Shown: piece after piece, positions 37,010 through 48,455 of the stretch
How positions within the stretch are numbered: the stretch's first letter is position 1
Layout: every line of letters begins with the position of its first letter
From: Symsagittifera roscoffensis
Lineage: Eukaryota; Xenacoelomorpha; Acoela; Convolutidae
Assembly (NCBI RefSeq): GCF_963678635.1
Contig: NC_087066.1
Coordinates: 2,661,633-2,725,632 of the forward strand
Length of the DNA: 64,000 nucleotides
Direction of reading: 5' to 3'
Notes under the pieces: generated by a model
Told to the model about the DNA's origin: nothing
The model's database searches: none
What the model saw: only the letters and a program-made list of their open reading frames with translations
Position numbers and translations under genes: made by a program

Positions 37010-37914
37010 CTAAAATTTCCCTGGTATCTGTGATGCAACAGAGGGCAGCGCTATCATCCCTCCCACACCAGGCCTCTGTTTCCACAAAAAATCGATATTC
37101 TTATACTCTCTCTTAAAGCCGGCCGCTAGCGCTGTCTTAAAGCTTAAATCCACAGTTATTGCTATAGCGCACGTACGTTCCGTGAGTATAAAATTGCTGT
37201 CCGTGATGACGACATTGTTTGAATTGTGGGTTGGTGGATCGAAGTAAGATTCAAAAACTCGTCCGAGTGTGTGGTTTTTTAACATTTATGCCCTCCGTTT
37301 CCAGCTCTCCGGTTTCCCTTGCCGATTTTATTTTTTTAATCATCAGGTTTCCGGTGTGGGTGAATCCTACCCCCACTCTTTGGACAAAAATATCCATCGA
37401 CGTCCCCATCAATTGCCCAAAATCGAGCAGATCGAGATGGGATTCTGGAACGCGTGAAGGGCAATATGGAGCGACCCAGTTGTATTCAGTATTGTAGTGA
37501 CTGATATGTTTGATGCTGTTTTGGTCGACCCCTTGAATCGTCAAGATGGTCTCTTTCGGGTCTGCTGGTAGATCATAGAGCCATTCGAGTACTCGCAGTT
37601 TTGTCTACTCTTGATCAAGCATCTGTTCAGTCTCGGGTTCGAACTCCACTTCCTGTTCAGAGCAACCTTCGATCCAATCCCGCTCTGTGTCGTTGACTAG
37701 GCTGATCTCTTGTGGCACCAGTACTTCTTCTAGTCCCACTAGGGAGTCCATCATGTCGCTCGAAACCATCCTGTCTATGACAAAATCCTCGCGATACGGA
37801 TTGTAGTTCTTCTTGCTTTTCCCTCTTTGCTCTGGCGTGTTTCCATGGCGAAGGGAAAGTCAGGCTGTACTCCCCTGCCAAATTAAGTTTGTTCTGGGCA
37901 GTCCTGTTCGGCAT
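37010..37914 (-). pseudogene. Downstream extension of H pol
   Basis: Minus-strand frames 37914-37657, 37544-37251 and 37285-37010 continue after the integrase tail. 37544-37251 reads HISHYNTEYNWVAPYCPSR and HLDLLDFGQLMGTSMDIF, and 37285-37010 continues in another frame. This looks like a genuine coding extension beyond integrase, broken by indels. Domain unknown. Confidence 0.4.
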
Positions 37915-38108
37915 AAGGTAGAGTTCGGTCGTCCACCTCCACTCGCTCGGTCAACTCCAGGTCGCAGGCTGGATCCACTATCAGATAGTCTCCTTCCTGC
38001 ATGTCAGCTGGGATACACGAGTCCTCTGAGGCATTGTCTGGCTTGATGTTTTCGTAATGAGCTGCTCGTCCGGTGCTCAATCATTAAAAATGACCTCCTT
38101 GGTGTACT

Positions 38109-39127
38109 TCAGTTGTTTGGAAAGGACCATGCCATTTTCATTAATTTTTTGGTTCTATTTGGTGGAGCTACTTCCTGGAACACCCAGACATAATCTCCGA
38201 CCGAGTAATATTTTGCATCCGCAGTCTTCTTATCAAGTTTCCTTTTTTGTCTGATTTGCGCCTGTTGCGTGTTCCTCCCGCATAAACCGTTGAGGTCCAG
38301 TTGTCTTCTAATAACATCACGCACGTACGTTTGCGATGCTGTTTTCATTCCTTCGTACTCAGAGTAGAAGAATGTTAGTGGACGAGCTTTCTCGTGGCCA
38401 GGTAGCATCATTTGCGGACCTATTCCCAAGGTAGATTAATCTGTGCTGTTATAAGCGCCCATCACTTGCGGCAAGTGTCTATCCCAGTCATCCATGTAGC
38501 GTGAGCAATAAACTCTCAACATCGATAACAACGTGCGATTTTGCCTTTCAACTAAGGCCATTCGTTTGTGTGTGATAAGTGGTCGAGTGAGCTTGTGCCA
38601 TCTGCGACCTCTTCATTAACTCCTTCGTGAGATCACCCACAAATGCTTTGCCATTGTCTGATTGGAAAGTGATGGGGCAGCCGTGTCTTGCTATCCATAC
38701 ATTTATCAAGTGATCGCACGTTTCTTCCCATGACGTTGTCATGCAGGGTGCTGCCTCTGCGTATTTCGTGGAATGATCAATCTTTACCAGCACTTGATTG
38801 TAGCACGTGGTTGTCATGCATATCTTCTGATGATCCATTTGCACCACCTCGTTGAACGCTGTTGACTCAATTGACTGCAGGGGGAACATCAGTTTCCTGG
38901 GTCCTTCGCCTGTTGACACATTTTTCACATGCCTTCTTCAAACAAGGCCATTCGAATCGTTTCTGTATCCTGTTGTACACTTTGTCCACGCCTCGATGGC
39001 CCATCTGGTCATGTGAACGAAAGAGCAAATCGGTCTGGTATAACTGTGGTAACACTATTGATTCATTTTTGTAAAGGATTTTGTCTTTTTCCTTGCATTT
39101 ACAGTCTACGATTCCGTCTTTGTTCAA
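38109..39127 (-). pseudogene. Integrase of H element
   Basis: 39127-38867 encodes the H2C2 zinc module (RSHDQMGHRGVDKVYNRI ... CEKCVN). 38928-38548 encodes the catalytic core: VVQMDHQKICM (first Asp), FQSDNGKAFVGDL (second Asp) and STTYHTQTNG, after which the frame changes and the catalytic Glu segment is read as VERQNRTLL. 38429-38109 encodes the C-terminal domain with YYSVGDYVWVFQEVAPP, a typical strand-rich GPY/F-like region. Two to three frame changes inactivate it. Ty3/Gypsy type. Confidence 0.85.
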
Positions 39128-40362
39128 TTACAGCACATCTTTTCTCTTCAGATAAAACTGCTTCAAGATCTTATAGCTGTCTTCCTCTAGATCTCCTTTG
39201 TCGGATGCTCCGTTCGCGATCCATCTCATTAGATTGCTCATCATTCTATCATCAGCCCTTAAGAGGTCCGACAGATACGTCTTTACCACGTTTAATTTTA
39301 ATCTTCTTCAAAGGTGTTGCTTCCTGCCCAGATGGTTCCAGGTTGGTACCAGATGGAAGTGACCTGGACGACCGTACCATATGGACGACCGAACCATATG
39401 GAAGTAATCTGAATGGACGTTTCGACACTGCTATCAGTCCAAGCTCATCTGCGGTTTTATGCACTACAGTACCCCCCTCATCGGAGGTATACCTGTCTCT
39501 GTCCGGGTCCTGATGCATTTCCCGGTCCAACCCGCGATGTTTCCATTCATCCAACAAGGAATGAATCGCAATCTTCGAGACATCAGAATTGGAAGCAGTT
39601 TCCGACGTGTTTTTCCAGGACTGAGTCCATAAGTCATCACTCGAGCCGCTGAGTTCTACATCATAATATTCCAACTTTTCTGTGATGTTTTTCGACGCCC
39701 CGGACAAAATTCTGTCCCTCGGTTGCCTTGATTTCGATTCCCCGCACAATTTGTGCTGTCCGGGCACGAATGCGCATGACTCCCCGGACACCGTCTCGTC
39801 TCCAGATGAGTTGTCTGAGCACGGCTCCTACTCTTGTTTTGCCTCAGTGAATTGAACTTTTCTCGTCACTCTGGACTTTGACTTGACCCTGACTTCTTCA
39901 GTGGTATGGACGTTTGTTGCTCCCCTGTGTTCCGTGTACGAAGTCCTCAACAAGACATCTTTGGGTATCGAGCTCACTAGCTGATTCACTACCGACCGTC
40001 AGTCCCGTACAACATCCCGACTCCGGATGCTTACCGGCCTTTTCTCCGTTCTTTCAGTGATGGTCAACCGTTGCATAGTCTCCATCCACTCTTTATCATG
40101 CCGTTCAACCTCTCTGTTTAGCAGGTCACGGAGATTAAATATTACGTCCGGTGCCACGTTCACCGCCTTGTTCAGTAGAGCTATGCTGTTGATGCCCAGC
40201 CTGGTTAGTTCTTATTGAACCAGGTTTGATCGAACCAGCAAGTGCAACGGGACCGGATCAACTCACGATAAGATCTTTATCTCAGCAGCAACTTCAACGG
40301 GAAGTTCGGGATGTCCTGGTATGGGATGCCCTGACTTGTCGAGCCATCTAGTGAGTGGCATT
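39128..40362 (-). pseudogene. Linker region between RNase H and integrase of H
   Basis: Contains one longer minus-strand frame (39791-39252), charged and Ser-rich, with no domain recognised. It ends LKKIKIKRGKDVSVGPLKG just upstream of the integrase zinc module. It fits the variable tether between RNase H and integrase, but it is longer than usual and may contain inserted sequence. Confidence 0.4.
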
Positions 40363-40954
40363 TCAATGTAGGTTTTTTTTGTCCAGGAGTGAAAATCCAT
40401 CCTTGATCTCCGCTTGACTGGCCTGCCTCTCTTCTAGTCGCTCATAAAAATCCGTTTTTTTGCTGAGGCTATCGGCATTCTGGTGCTTATCACGGGTTTG
40501 ATGCTCTATGCTCATGCGGTATCCGTCAAGGCGCACGATCCAACGACCAATATAGCTTTGGTCCATTGAATAGGTTTAGCCAGGCGAGAGCACGATTGTC
40601 CACACGCAACTTGAAGGGAGCACTCCCTAAGTAGGCTCTGTATTTTCCCACGAAAGTGATCACCTCAAACATCTCCGCTTTTGGTGCACCATACTCCATT
40701 TCAGTGTCGCTCAGGACCTTACTTCCATAGGCTAATGATCGGAGAACGGTTCTCCTGCTCCCTTGTTGTTCTTGGTGAAGTATGCCCCATATTGCAACCA
40801 CTGATGCGTCCGTGTCTAACACGAACATTACCTTTTCTGTCGGCTTGCCGAGGACCAGAGTTTCGCAGAATTTTTGCTTGATTTTCTCAAAGGAGACCTG
40901 AGCCTCGTCATTCCAGCAGAATTTCTTGCCTCTATTTCGTGTCAGTTTCTGCAT
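40363..40954 (-). pseudogene. RNase H of H element
   Basis: 40954-40526 starts with the RT connection FEKIKQKFCETLVL, then FVLDTDASVVAIWGILHQEQ (first catalytic Asp) and AYGSKVLSDTEMEYGAPKAE (conserved Glu region), and FKLRVDNRALAWL (third Asp). A frame change near 40560 leads to 40566-40363 with WIVRLDGYRMSIEHQTRDKH, the standard end of the domain. One shift breaks it. Confidence 0.85.
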
Positions 40955-41963
40955 GGGTATATTTTGTCTGCAAACCCCTTGACAAACTCTCGGTAGTAGT
41001 TAGCGAATCCAAGGAAGCTCATCAAATGCGTGTCGGTCTTCGGTGCTTTTCATATCAATACCACTTCAACCGCTTCGGGATCTGGCCTGACCCCATGTTG
41101 AGTCTCTTAAGATTTCAGACTTTGAAGGTTTGCACTTCAGACCCGCATCTTTCATGCAACCAAAGACCTCGTCTAATCTCTTTATATGGTCCTCTGGCGT
41201 TGGTGTCGCGATGACCACTTCATCAATCTAATACATTATGAGGTTGCCATACTTTTTAGTTACAAGCGTGAGTGCCTGAGCCATTAATCGTTGGAAGGTG
41301 GCCGTCGCATTGCATAATCCAAACGGCATTCCTTCCCACTGGTACAACCACAGTTCGCACGCATAGCGTGTCTTCTCTCAGTTCTGTTTTTTGAGGCGCA
41401 CCTGCTAGAACGCAGAGCCCAAATCCAACGTCGTGAAGAATTTTGCATCTCCTAACTTGAAGAGGCTCTCGTCGGTGCGGGGAATTGGGTATGCGTTCTT
41501 TATCTTTACCGCATTCAGCTAGCGGAAGTCACAAAAAACCTAAGTTGCCCCCTTTCTTTTTGCCATGACCACGCCGCAAGCCCACGGGGACTTCGACGCT
41601 TCGATCATGTCATACTCCACTAGCATTTTAATTTCTTTTCTGCATGCTTCTGATTTATGTGGGGTCATTCTCCTTGCACCTTACCTGTGAGGTACTGAGC
41701 CCTCTTCTATTTCGATCTAAAAAATTGCAACAACCTATTTTGGCCTTATGCCTCTAAAAAACGTATGCGTTCCGATTCAACACCGCTCTGAGTGAGTACA
41801 GTTCCTAATCCGATATTTTGCCTTTTAAATGTTCTATCTCAAAAAGGACTTGCTTGATCGCTGCTACTTCTTTTTCTGTCGACCTCTCAGGAAAATTTGA
41901 ATAATTAGACAGCCCATCGTCTGTTTCTGACTTCAATGAAAATAGTTTCTTTACATAAAGACT
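40955..41963 (-). pseudogene. pol: Reverse transcriptase of H element (heavily broken)
   Basis: No long frame survives, but minus-strand pieces are in order: VMAKRKG and VFCDFR-LNAVKIKNAYPIPR near 41580-41470, GDAKFFTTLDLGSAF near 41450, CNATATFQRLMAQAL near 41300, and LIMY-IDEVVIATPTPEDH near 41240-41190, in which the usual Y-x-D-D catalytic box is altered. These are Ty3/Gypsy RT blocks. Confidence 0.8.
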
Positions 41964-42780
41964 CTAGTATTCTAGCAATAATAAAGATTTCAATTCACTC
42001 TTCTTAAGTATGCATTCTTGGTTGGCATGCATGGGACACTTAGTTAAGTCAAATCTTTTAAAGTTCTCCACACGCTGATAGTCTGTGTTCAGATGCAATG
42101 CGTAGCCAAGCTTCTTTCCTCGTTGTATCTTCACCGTGGTTGCCTCTGTGTTCAACAACACACTCACATACAGTCCGCTCTGAGTGAGTGAGAAGCCTCT
42201 TCCTAAAATAGCTGAGCTTTTACTGTTGAGATTTGGAACCAGACACACCTGTCTCTTGTTGCTAAGCTCATTTTGGTTCCTCATCCTAAATGTCGCTATT
42301 ACACCCTGATGTGGTTTTAACCTAACCTTCCTATCTAGAAAAATTGGCACCTTTGCTTGGTTAATCGGGATTTTATTAAATGGTTTCTTTTCATACTTCC
42401 TCTCAGGGTTATTGATTCTTATCAACCCGTCGTTGAGGTCAATCGTGACAATGAAGTTGCGCACAAAGTTCCGTCCTAGGATGAACTGGTCGGACTCGAC
42501 AAGATTCTGGACGACCAGGAAGCCCATCCATAGATGTCTACCTCCTAGCTGCAACGAGATGAAAGGGGTCCTTCCGGTCACGTATATTGCACCCTGATTA
42601 GCCGCTGCAAGTCTGATGTTAGTCGGAATCAAATCCAACCTATCGAAACCCATGTCGGTCCAGGTGGTCACAGGCATGGCACTGACCACTGCTCCCATGT
42701 CTAATAGTCCCTTCACTGAGAGTTGTCTACCCTGCACGTCCAGTACATGCGCGGCCAGATCGGCTTCACAGCCTAGTGGA
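41964..42780 (-). pseudogene. Aspartic protease region of H element
   Basis: Open minus-strand frame of 257 codons. VKGLLDMGAVVSAMP is the active-site loop with the usual D-T/S-G changed to D-M-G. DQFILGRNFVRNFIV is the later ILG block of retropepsins. The N-terminal side abuts the truncated gag, and no zinc-knuckle sequence lies between, so the nucleocapsid has been deleted. The open frame is long, but the altered active site argues against activity. Confidence 0.75.
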
Positions 42781-44344
42781 ATACGACTTCATGCGCAAAT
42801 CATCGGGCGTGGGCACCTGGTCAAGCGAAAGGGTGAAGTGCGTGGTCAACATGGTTTTCAGCTCATCACTTTTCACTTCATCCATGAACTTCGAGGCGAT
42901 TGCCAAGTTTCGCTCCGATATTCTCTCATCGGGATTGCTTCTCCCTCTGAGTAATTCAGGGTCGCCCAAAAACTTGTCTATGGTTTCGTCATCTCTTTGA
43001 CGCCTCGTTTCAAACTTCACCATAGCTTGATGCGCTTGTACACCAGAGCCGACACGATTCAGCAAGATGTCGGATATCTTGCGAGCACTGTCTCGTCCAT
43101 TAGTCCTTTTCACCATCACACAACTTAGGGCGGTACCCTCTAGGTTGCTTGTCAATGCACTGCATTCCTGTTTCTTTGAGAGATTCTTTTCCTCAAAATG
43201 TAATTTCATCACCTCTATCCAGGTGTCGATGCAGCCATCTGACTCGTCCTTGAATGACTTCGGAGTTTTGAGTGTCCTTCTTGACTTCTCTCCTCTCTCG
43301 GTTATCTTTGAGAGTTTGGTGATGAATGTTTCAAGAGATCTAATCAGGGGCACAAACATTGAGGCGTACATCGTTGTGTCCTGCGAGATAGTGGTCAGAT
43401 ATGGCACTGATCTGGCTTGTGGTACACTAGGTAATCGTGTTCCCGAAGTGGCATCCGCTTCCAGTGGAACTGGGTTCGTCCAACCCGTCCTTGACGGAGC
43501 TGCCCTGGGTCTCTCGCTGCGATTTAACTCAAACCTTGTTCTTGACCCCGGCTGGGCCCAGGCATAGCTGTGAGCTCCGTCTCCATCGGTCGCCTGGCGT
43601 GAGTCCTCTCTCGGAGAAGGACGCTCCTCCCGATTGCTACCGTTTAAGATCTCCTCTAGCTTTCTCATCAGCAGTTCAAATTTGGCATCTAACCTTTTTT
43701 CCAGGCTGGTCATTGTTTGAGAATAGGTATTGTCATCATTGTTCAACAATCGCTCGATCTCTCTCGCCATCCTAATGTCTCTTTCTTCCGACTCCTTGGC
43801 TGCTAGAGCCAAGCTCTGTGCTAAGCATTGATCGGTGTTCCGAATCAATTGGGCCTGATCGATTCTTGCCTGTGACTTGGGCCCTCTCTTCGACTCGATC
43901 TATTTTCTTAGTCATGTCCCGACGCAGCTCGACAAGGCTTGTCATTACACTGGCAAACATGTCACTCATGTCGCTAGCCATTCCCAGCATTGGGGTAAGA
44001 CCAAGAGATGATGACGTCAATTGAGGATGCAGCCTGGTACTCGACGATGCACCAATTTTCTGTGTGCCCATCGACATCATTAGCCTGTCGTATGTCGACC
44101 ACGCTCCAATCGTTATTCCGTCTGACATTGGTCTAGTTGGCGAGTCAGACAACGCTTTCTTGTTCTTATCTTGTCTCGGGCTAGGTGTGGAGTCCATGTC
44201 CGTGTGCATGAGCCCCAAACCGCCATATCCAGAGGACAATTCGTCAGTTTGGAGCGACCTCTTGCGTTCAAGGTACATCGTCTTGAAGCTTCTTTTCGCT
44301 TTTGAACTTAATTGCTCCTCCCTCGGGCCTATGCTCGACATCAT
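42766..44344 (-). pseudogene. gag: gag of H element
   Basis: 44344-43772 (190 codons, Ser/Met-rich, ending in a coiled-coil-like ELRRDMTKKIDRVEERAQ) joins by one frame change to 43848-42766 (360 codons). The second part begins with charged helices (RDIRMAREIERLLNN; LEKRLDAKFELLMRKLEEIL) and then a Gypsy-type capsid: CIDTWIEVMKLHFEEKNLS, ETRRQRDDETIDKFLGD, RNLAIASKFMDEVKSDELKT. It ends at TPDDLRMKS, where the nucleocapsid should follow but is missing. Confidence 0.8.
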
Positions 44345-45230
44345 CGCATTCTTGCCCTGTTTGACTAGTGAGGATTGTTCCTTTCTCCACCTGTTACCCT
44401 AAGTCTCCGATTTGGATGTTCTTTTGAACAATAGTTTTTCTCGCGGTTCGACCTCGGAACGCTCCGAGGCTGCCTCTGTCCTTTCAAATTCCTGTCGTCC
44501 AAAATCCTCGTCAGGCTCTTCCAGGTCTGCGTGATGGTGGTAGGTCGGATCGGGTCAGCGTTTGCTCCCCCTCCTCGAAGGAATCCGTTGGTGTTCCGCT
44601 CGCCGGTCCGGCCTCAGCCCTTCGCCCTTCATCGCCATTTAGGTTCCTCTCGCTTTTCAGTTTCATTTCGCTCACTGAAAGACCAGCTTGATCTCTAGTC
44701 GTCGCTTCGTCAGCAAAAACGTCGGAAATGCTGCTAATCGTGGATCGGCTACGCCGTGTTTTAAACTTTCGCGTAGTCCCCGTTTCAGCCTGGGAATCCT
44801 AACGAGTCGGATTAGTTGTTAATCCTAACGAGTCTCTGCGCCGCATGCTACGTGATAAAAAAAATGCACAAGTTCCAAAATTAATTTCGAAAAAATTGCT
44901 CAAGTCTACTCACTCAAATCCTTTTATATCAAAAAAATCCCTTCAATCTCTTCAAGATACTATTGGTGACTCAACCCAAGCTACACAAAGGGCCTGCTTA
45001 GTGTTAGGATATTACCATCTCCACTCAGTTACCTGATATAGCAATATCACAAATCTTTCCAGGATATTACAAAAACACACGAAACACAATTGATAACCAG
45101 ATAAGAACACCCTATAGGTGACAGCGATCTTTTTGTTCAGTATCACTTACCGCTAAAGCGTATCAAATCAATGCCTCGTTTAAAATAAAACAATGTTTTA
45201 TAAAAGAGCAGTGATGGTCTCAGTAACAGA
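44345..45230. other. Boundary of the GC-rich H block; no gene
   Basis: 44345-44840 is GC-rich leader-like sequence with a repeated 'aatcctaacgagtc' (near 44796 and 44822). From about 44860 the sequence abruptly becomes AT-rich. No frame of note. Confidence 0.4.
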
Positions 45231-45269
45231 TAATTAAAACTTGGTCTTAAAGAAAAAAGACTTCCCTCG

Positions 45270-45600
45270 ATTGGAACACTCCAAAAGTACGAAGCCCAGG
45301 ACACTGTCTTCTCACGTGAGTGTGTCTTAGGCCACACACTCACCGAGGTCTCCTTTTAGGTGTCCTGCGATTGCCCGAGCTGTCCTACTAAGTAGCTCAG
45401 GGCAACCTCTGATCGAAAATTTCTTGAGTCTATGAAAAAGCTCTCCCACATCCGGCCGCTCCAACTGATCGAGAGCAGGGAACTTTTCTTCTCAAGTGAG
45501 CGTGTACTGCCTAATACACTCAACGAGGTCTTCTTTTATATGCTCCCAGATTGCTCGAGTTTTCCTATTAAGTAGCTCAAGGCAACCACACAACCTAAGT
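45270..45600. repeat. Two tandem units of exactly 180 bases with paired hairpins
   Basis: Each unit carries hairpin 1 (GAGTGTGT...ACACACTC at 45318-45341; GAGCGTGT...ATACACTC at 45498-45521), a conserved 'gaggtcttctttta' phrase, and hairpin 2 (TTGCCCGAGCT...AGCTCAGGGCAA at 45371-45405; the related version at 45551-45585). Both landmarks are offset by 180. The units differ at many loop positions but keep stem potential. It could be part of an LTR or a structured RNA gene pair. Confidence 0.65.
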
Positions 45601-45764
45601 TACAATCGGAAAAAAAGTGGTTCGGGTATTTCTGATAAACCCGATCTGGAATCCAAAGTTGATCGCAAATTTCCAGGTCAACTGGGCTCCTAAGTTCCCA
45701 AAATTTATACCCCGTTAGTAGTTGACCTTTTATTTCGACCTTAAATGGATATTTAAGATGTTCG

Positions 45765-46330
45765 AACTGCCCCGGAGGGTGCCTCTAGTTCTTCAATAAA
45801 GAGGGCTGTTAAGGGGTTTAAGTTACTCCGGATTGTTACTTCGGAACGTTGTTAAGACACTTTGCTTAATTCGGAGGGTTACTTTAGAGGGTACTTTAGT
45901 CACCTAAGTATTTTCGGAGGGTCCCCTTAAAATCACTAAGGAGGGTCAGTAAGAGGCTTATTACGCTCCGGAGTGTTGCTTCGGAGGGTTCCTTCAAAAT
46001 TCTGAATTTTTCAAGTCTCACTTAGAAGGGTCTCCAGCTAGTCTCAGAAAGTGTCAAAACAAGCTAAACTCACTCTGGGGGTTATTTTAACTTCTTCGGA
46101 GGGCTGCGTGGAAAATTTCTGTTGAGGAGGGGTTGCTAAGGGGCTTAGCTGACTCCGGAGGGTTGCTTCGGAGGGTTTCCCAAAAATCGATAAAACAGAT
46201 GTTTTTTTCGCTGTAAAACCTCCAATTGCCGTCTAATTGACTTGAAACCAGGTTGGCTGGCTCGGTCAACCTTCGCAGAAGGGTAAAAAGGTAATCTTAT
46301 AAAAATTTTTGCCGCTCAGAGGGTTCCCGA
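45765..46330. repeat. Degenerate array of CGGAGGGT motifs
   Basis: CGGAGGGT or close variants recur at 45773, 45872, 45915, 45940, 45969, 45982, 46097, 46155, 46169 and a few weaker sites. A longer phrase (gctaaggggcttag...ctccggagggttgcttcggagggtt) appears three times, near 45810, 45952 and 46139. This looks like a decayed minisatellite with units of roughly 140-190 bases. Confidence 0.6.
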
Positions 46331-47037
46331 AAAACTTGACCCTCCGAACCAACAAACTCTAAAAAAAATTTCTTCCCTAGAAATATCGACCCGAAACGGT
46401 CGTAGTCTACGAAATTGATTAAAAGCCTCGACTTATGCTACCAAAACTTTTCCAATCGACTTGCTAGTCTCTGAGAAATTGCCAAAAACGCGTTCGTCAA
46501 ATTGGCCTTTTCTTCACCACCTATACAGGTTATGAAAAACTTTTTCCGCAACTCTCACTGAAAGTGCCTATCAACAATTGAAACAAGCGTAGTAGCCCTG
46601 TACTGCACTTGAGTAATGCAAAAAGACGGATAAAAATTGTTTTGGAAACAAAAATTTGGCCAAAAAATGTCAAGTTTGGATCCTCCAATTCCTTCCTTTT
46701 CCTATCTCTAAGTTGTTAGTTCTATCCACGGAGCTATTTGGATGGTTACTCAAAAATCTTTCCAACAACGGAGCATGTTTTGCTAGCACGCTCCTAAGAA
46801 AAAAATTTTATCGCTCAAACTCTAAAAACTCAAAAACTCGATCGTTAATTAATTTTACTATACCCTCCTTTGCACCAAAATACCCGAATTAAGACCCTTA
46901 CCTCAGAATTTTGCAATCGATGGAGGGTGCAATCGGAGTACGCCAATTGTGCACCCCACTACTTAAGTTTCAATGAAATAGTACCCGAACGATACTAAAA
47001 TTGAGTCAACGATACCCAACAGTCGTTGTGGATGTTG
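46331..47037. other. No gene recognised
   Basis: Mixed-composition sequence with isolated ggagggt/accctcc words and no convincing frame. Confidence 0.4.
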
Positions 47038-47270
47038 TCCCTGATGCCCCTGTTGAGTCTGGAACACGTTGGTCAGCTTGCCACTCTACCCTCCGGCCAC
47101 CGGCAAAATTACAATTAACGTGCTTAAATACTCAAATAACACTCAAGGGAGGGTACCTAACCCGCCACCAAAATACTCAATCTTTCGATCAGAACTGATA
47201 TAAATCAATCTGAAACTACAAACAAATAGGTAGGTCAGATCGCATCTCGTTCAGAAATAGATAATAAACA
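47038..47270 (+). repeat. Direct repeat Y1
   Basis: About 230 bases (tgttgagtctggaacacgttgg ... ggtaggtcagatcgcatct) repeated at 51501-51720, one copy on each side of block K1. Short for an LTR and without clear TG...CA ends. Confidence 0.8.
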
Positions 47271-47368
47271 TCATTAATAAACACAAATTCCCAAATACTC
47301 CATTTCCCTTCAATCCACAACAGTTATCAATCATCCTTTTCACACTAACGCAAAAAAATTCTCCAAAT

Positions 47369-48455
47369 ATGTCTACCATTTTCCCCCAGTACACATATCA
47401 TCATTCAGACCCCAATGCTGAAAACCCTAATTATGTAAATGAGCATGTATTATACCCTACACTTTCATGAATATCATTCTATCACTTTACTAATCCACCA
47501 TCACTACCATTAAATAACACCCCTCATTACAACGAACAATGAAGCACTTAACTCTATCTTCTAACAACAGCACAAACCCCAAAACAATTCACACAGATAG
47601 GATTTAATTAATCGGTAATCAAATTCACCGCACTAAGAACTAATGATTATCCTATCGACCACTACAATCATAACATCATACGACCTAACCAAATCATTTT
47701 TCTAAACGATGACCAATTTGCTAATCCACAATCAACAGAGAAATTTTTCATCAAAACACCATACAATTTCACCCTCAACACTTTGAATAAAAAACTTGAC
47801 AACGTCATTTCAGCTGCTCTCAGCGATATTCATGCTTATAATTCATACTTTAACAAATTTAATCATTTTTCACTAACCTTTCATTTCCTTACAACCAAAG
47901 AACGTGAGTTGCACTGTTCACACGACGTCATGTTACGAACTAAACAAACACACACGTATACTTACTATCAGTTCATCCAACTTCATTACACTCATAACAC
48001 TTCAGCACGACAATTTCTCCATAGATATCAATACATTAACTCTAAATACATTTCACCATTTTTTCTTAACTTCACCTATTGTTTTAAAAACACTAACCTA
48101 CAAAGCATCCTCAGCAATTACGATCCCATCATCCAGATGTATATGTTCTGTCCCTTAACCAAACTCTTCAACGTAGTCGAATCCTGCCCACTGATCGTCC
48201 CAAACGAATTCCTCCAGCCCGTTGAAATCTCAATCCTAGAACTCATATATAACACTCGATAAATTTTATAACGTTATTCAAAACACACCCTATGAACTCA
48301 CACCTAGCACTGAAGAGCACAACATCAATAATGAACTCGAATTGCTTTGGCTACTTCTTCAAACTAAAAACATCAATCGTTTGTTAGCTAAATTACTAAC
48401 CTCGCCAGACATCATCCACGACGTATTTCCCCACGGATTCTTCACCGACGATTAG
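47369..48455 (+). pseudogene. Unrecognised coding remnant in K1
   Basis: From ATG 47369 one frame runs about 298 codons to 48262 with four or five in-frame stops; the last 160 codons (47783-48262) are open. A one-base shift then continues to a TAG at 48453-48455 (ELELLWLLLQTKN; IIHDVFPHGFFTDD). Rich in Asn, Thr, Phe and Tyr, with few Cys, no signal peptide and no membrane segment seen. Typical pieces: FFIKTPYNFTLNTLNKKLDN, YINSKYISPFFLNFTYCF. It precedes an LTR fragment by about 1 kb, so it is probably the last gene of a relative of element G. No family recognised. Confidence 0.5.
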
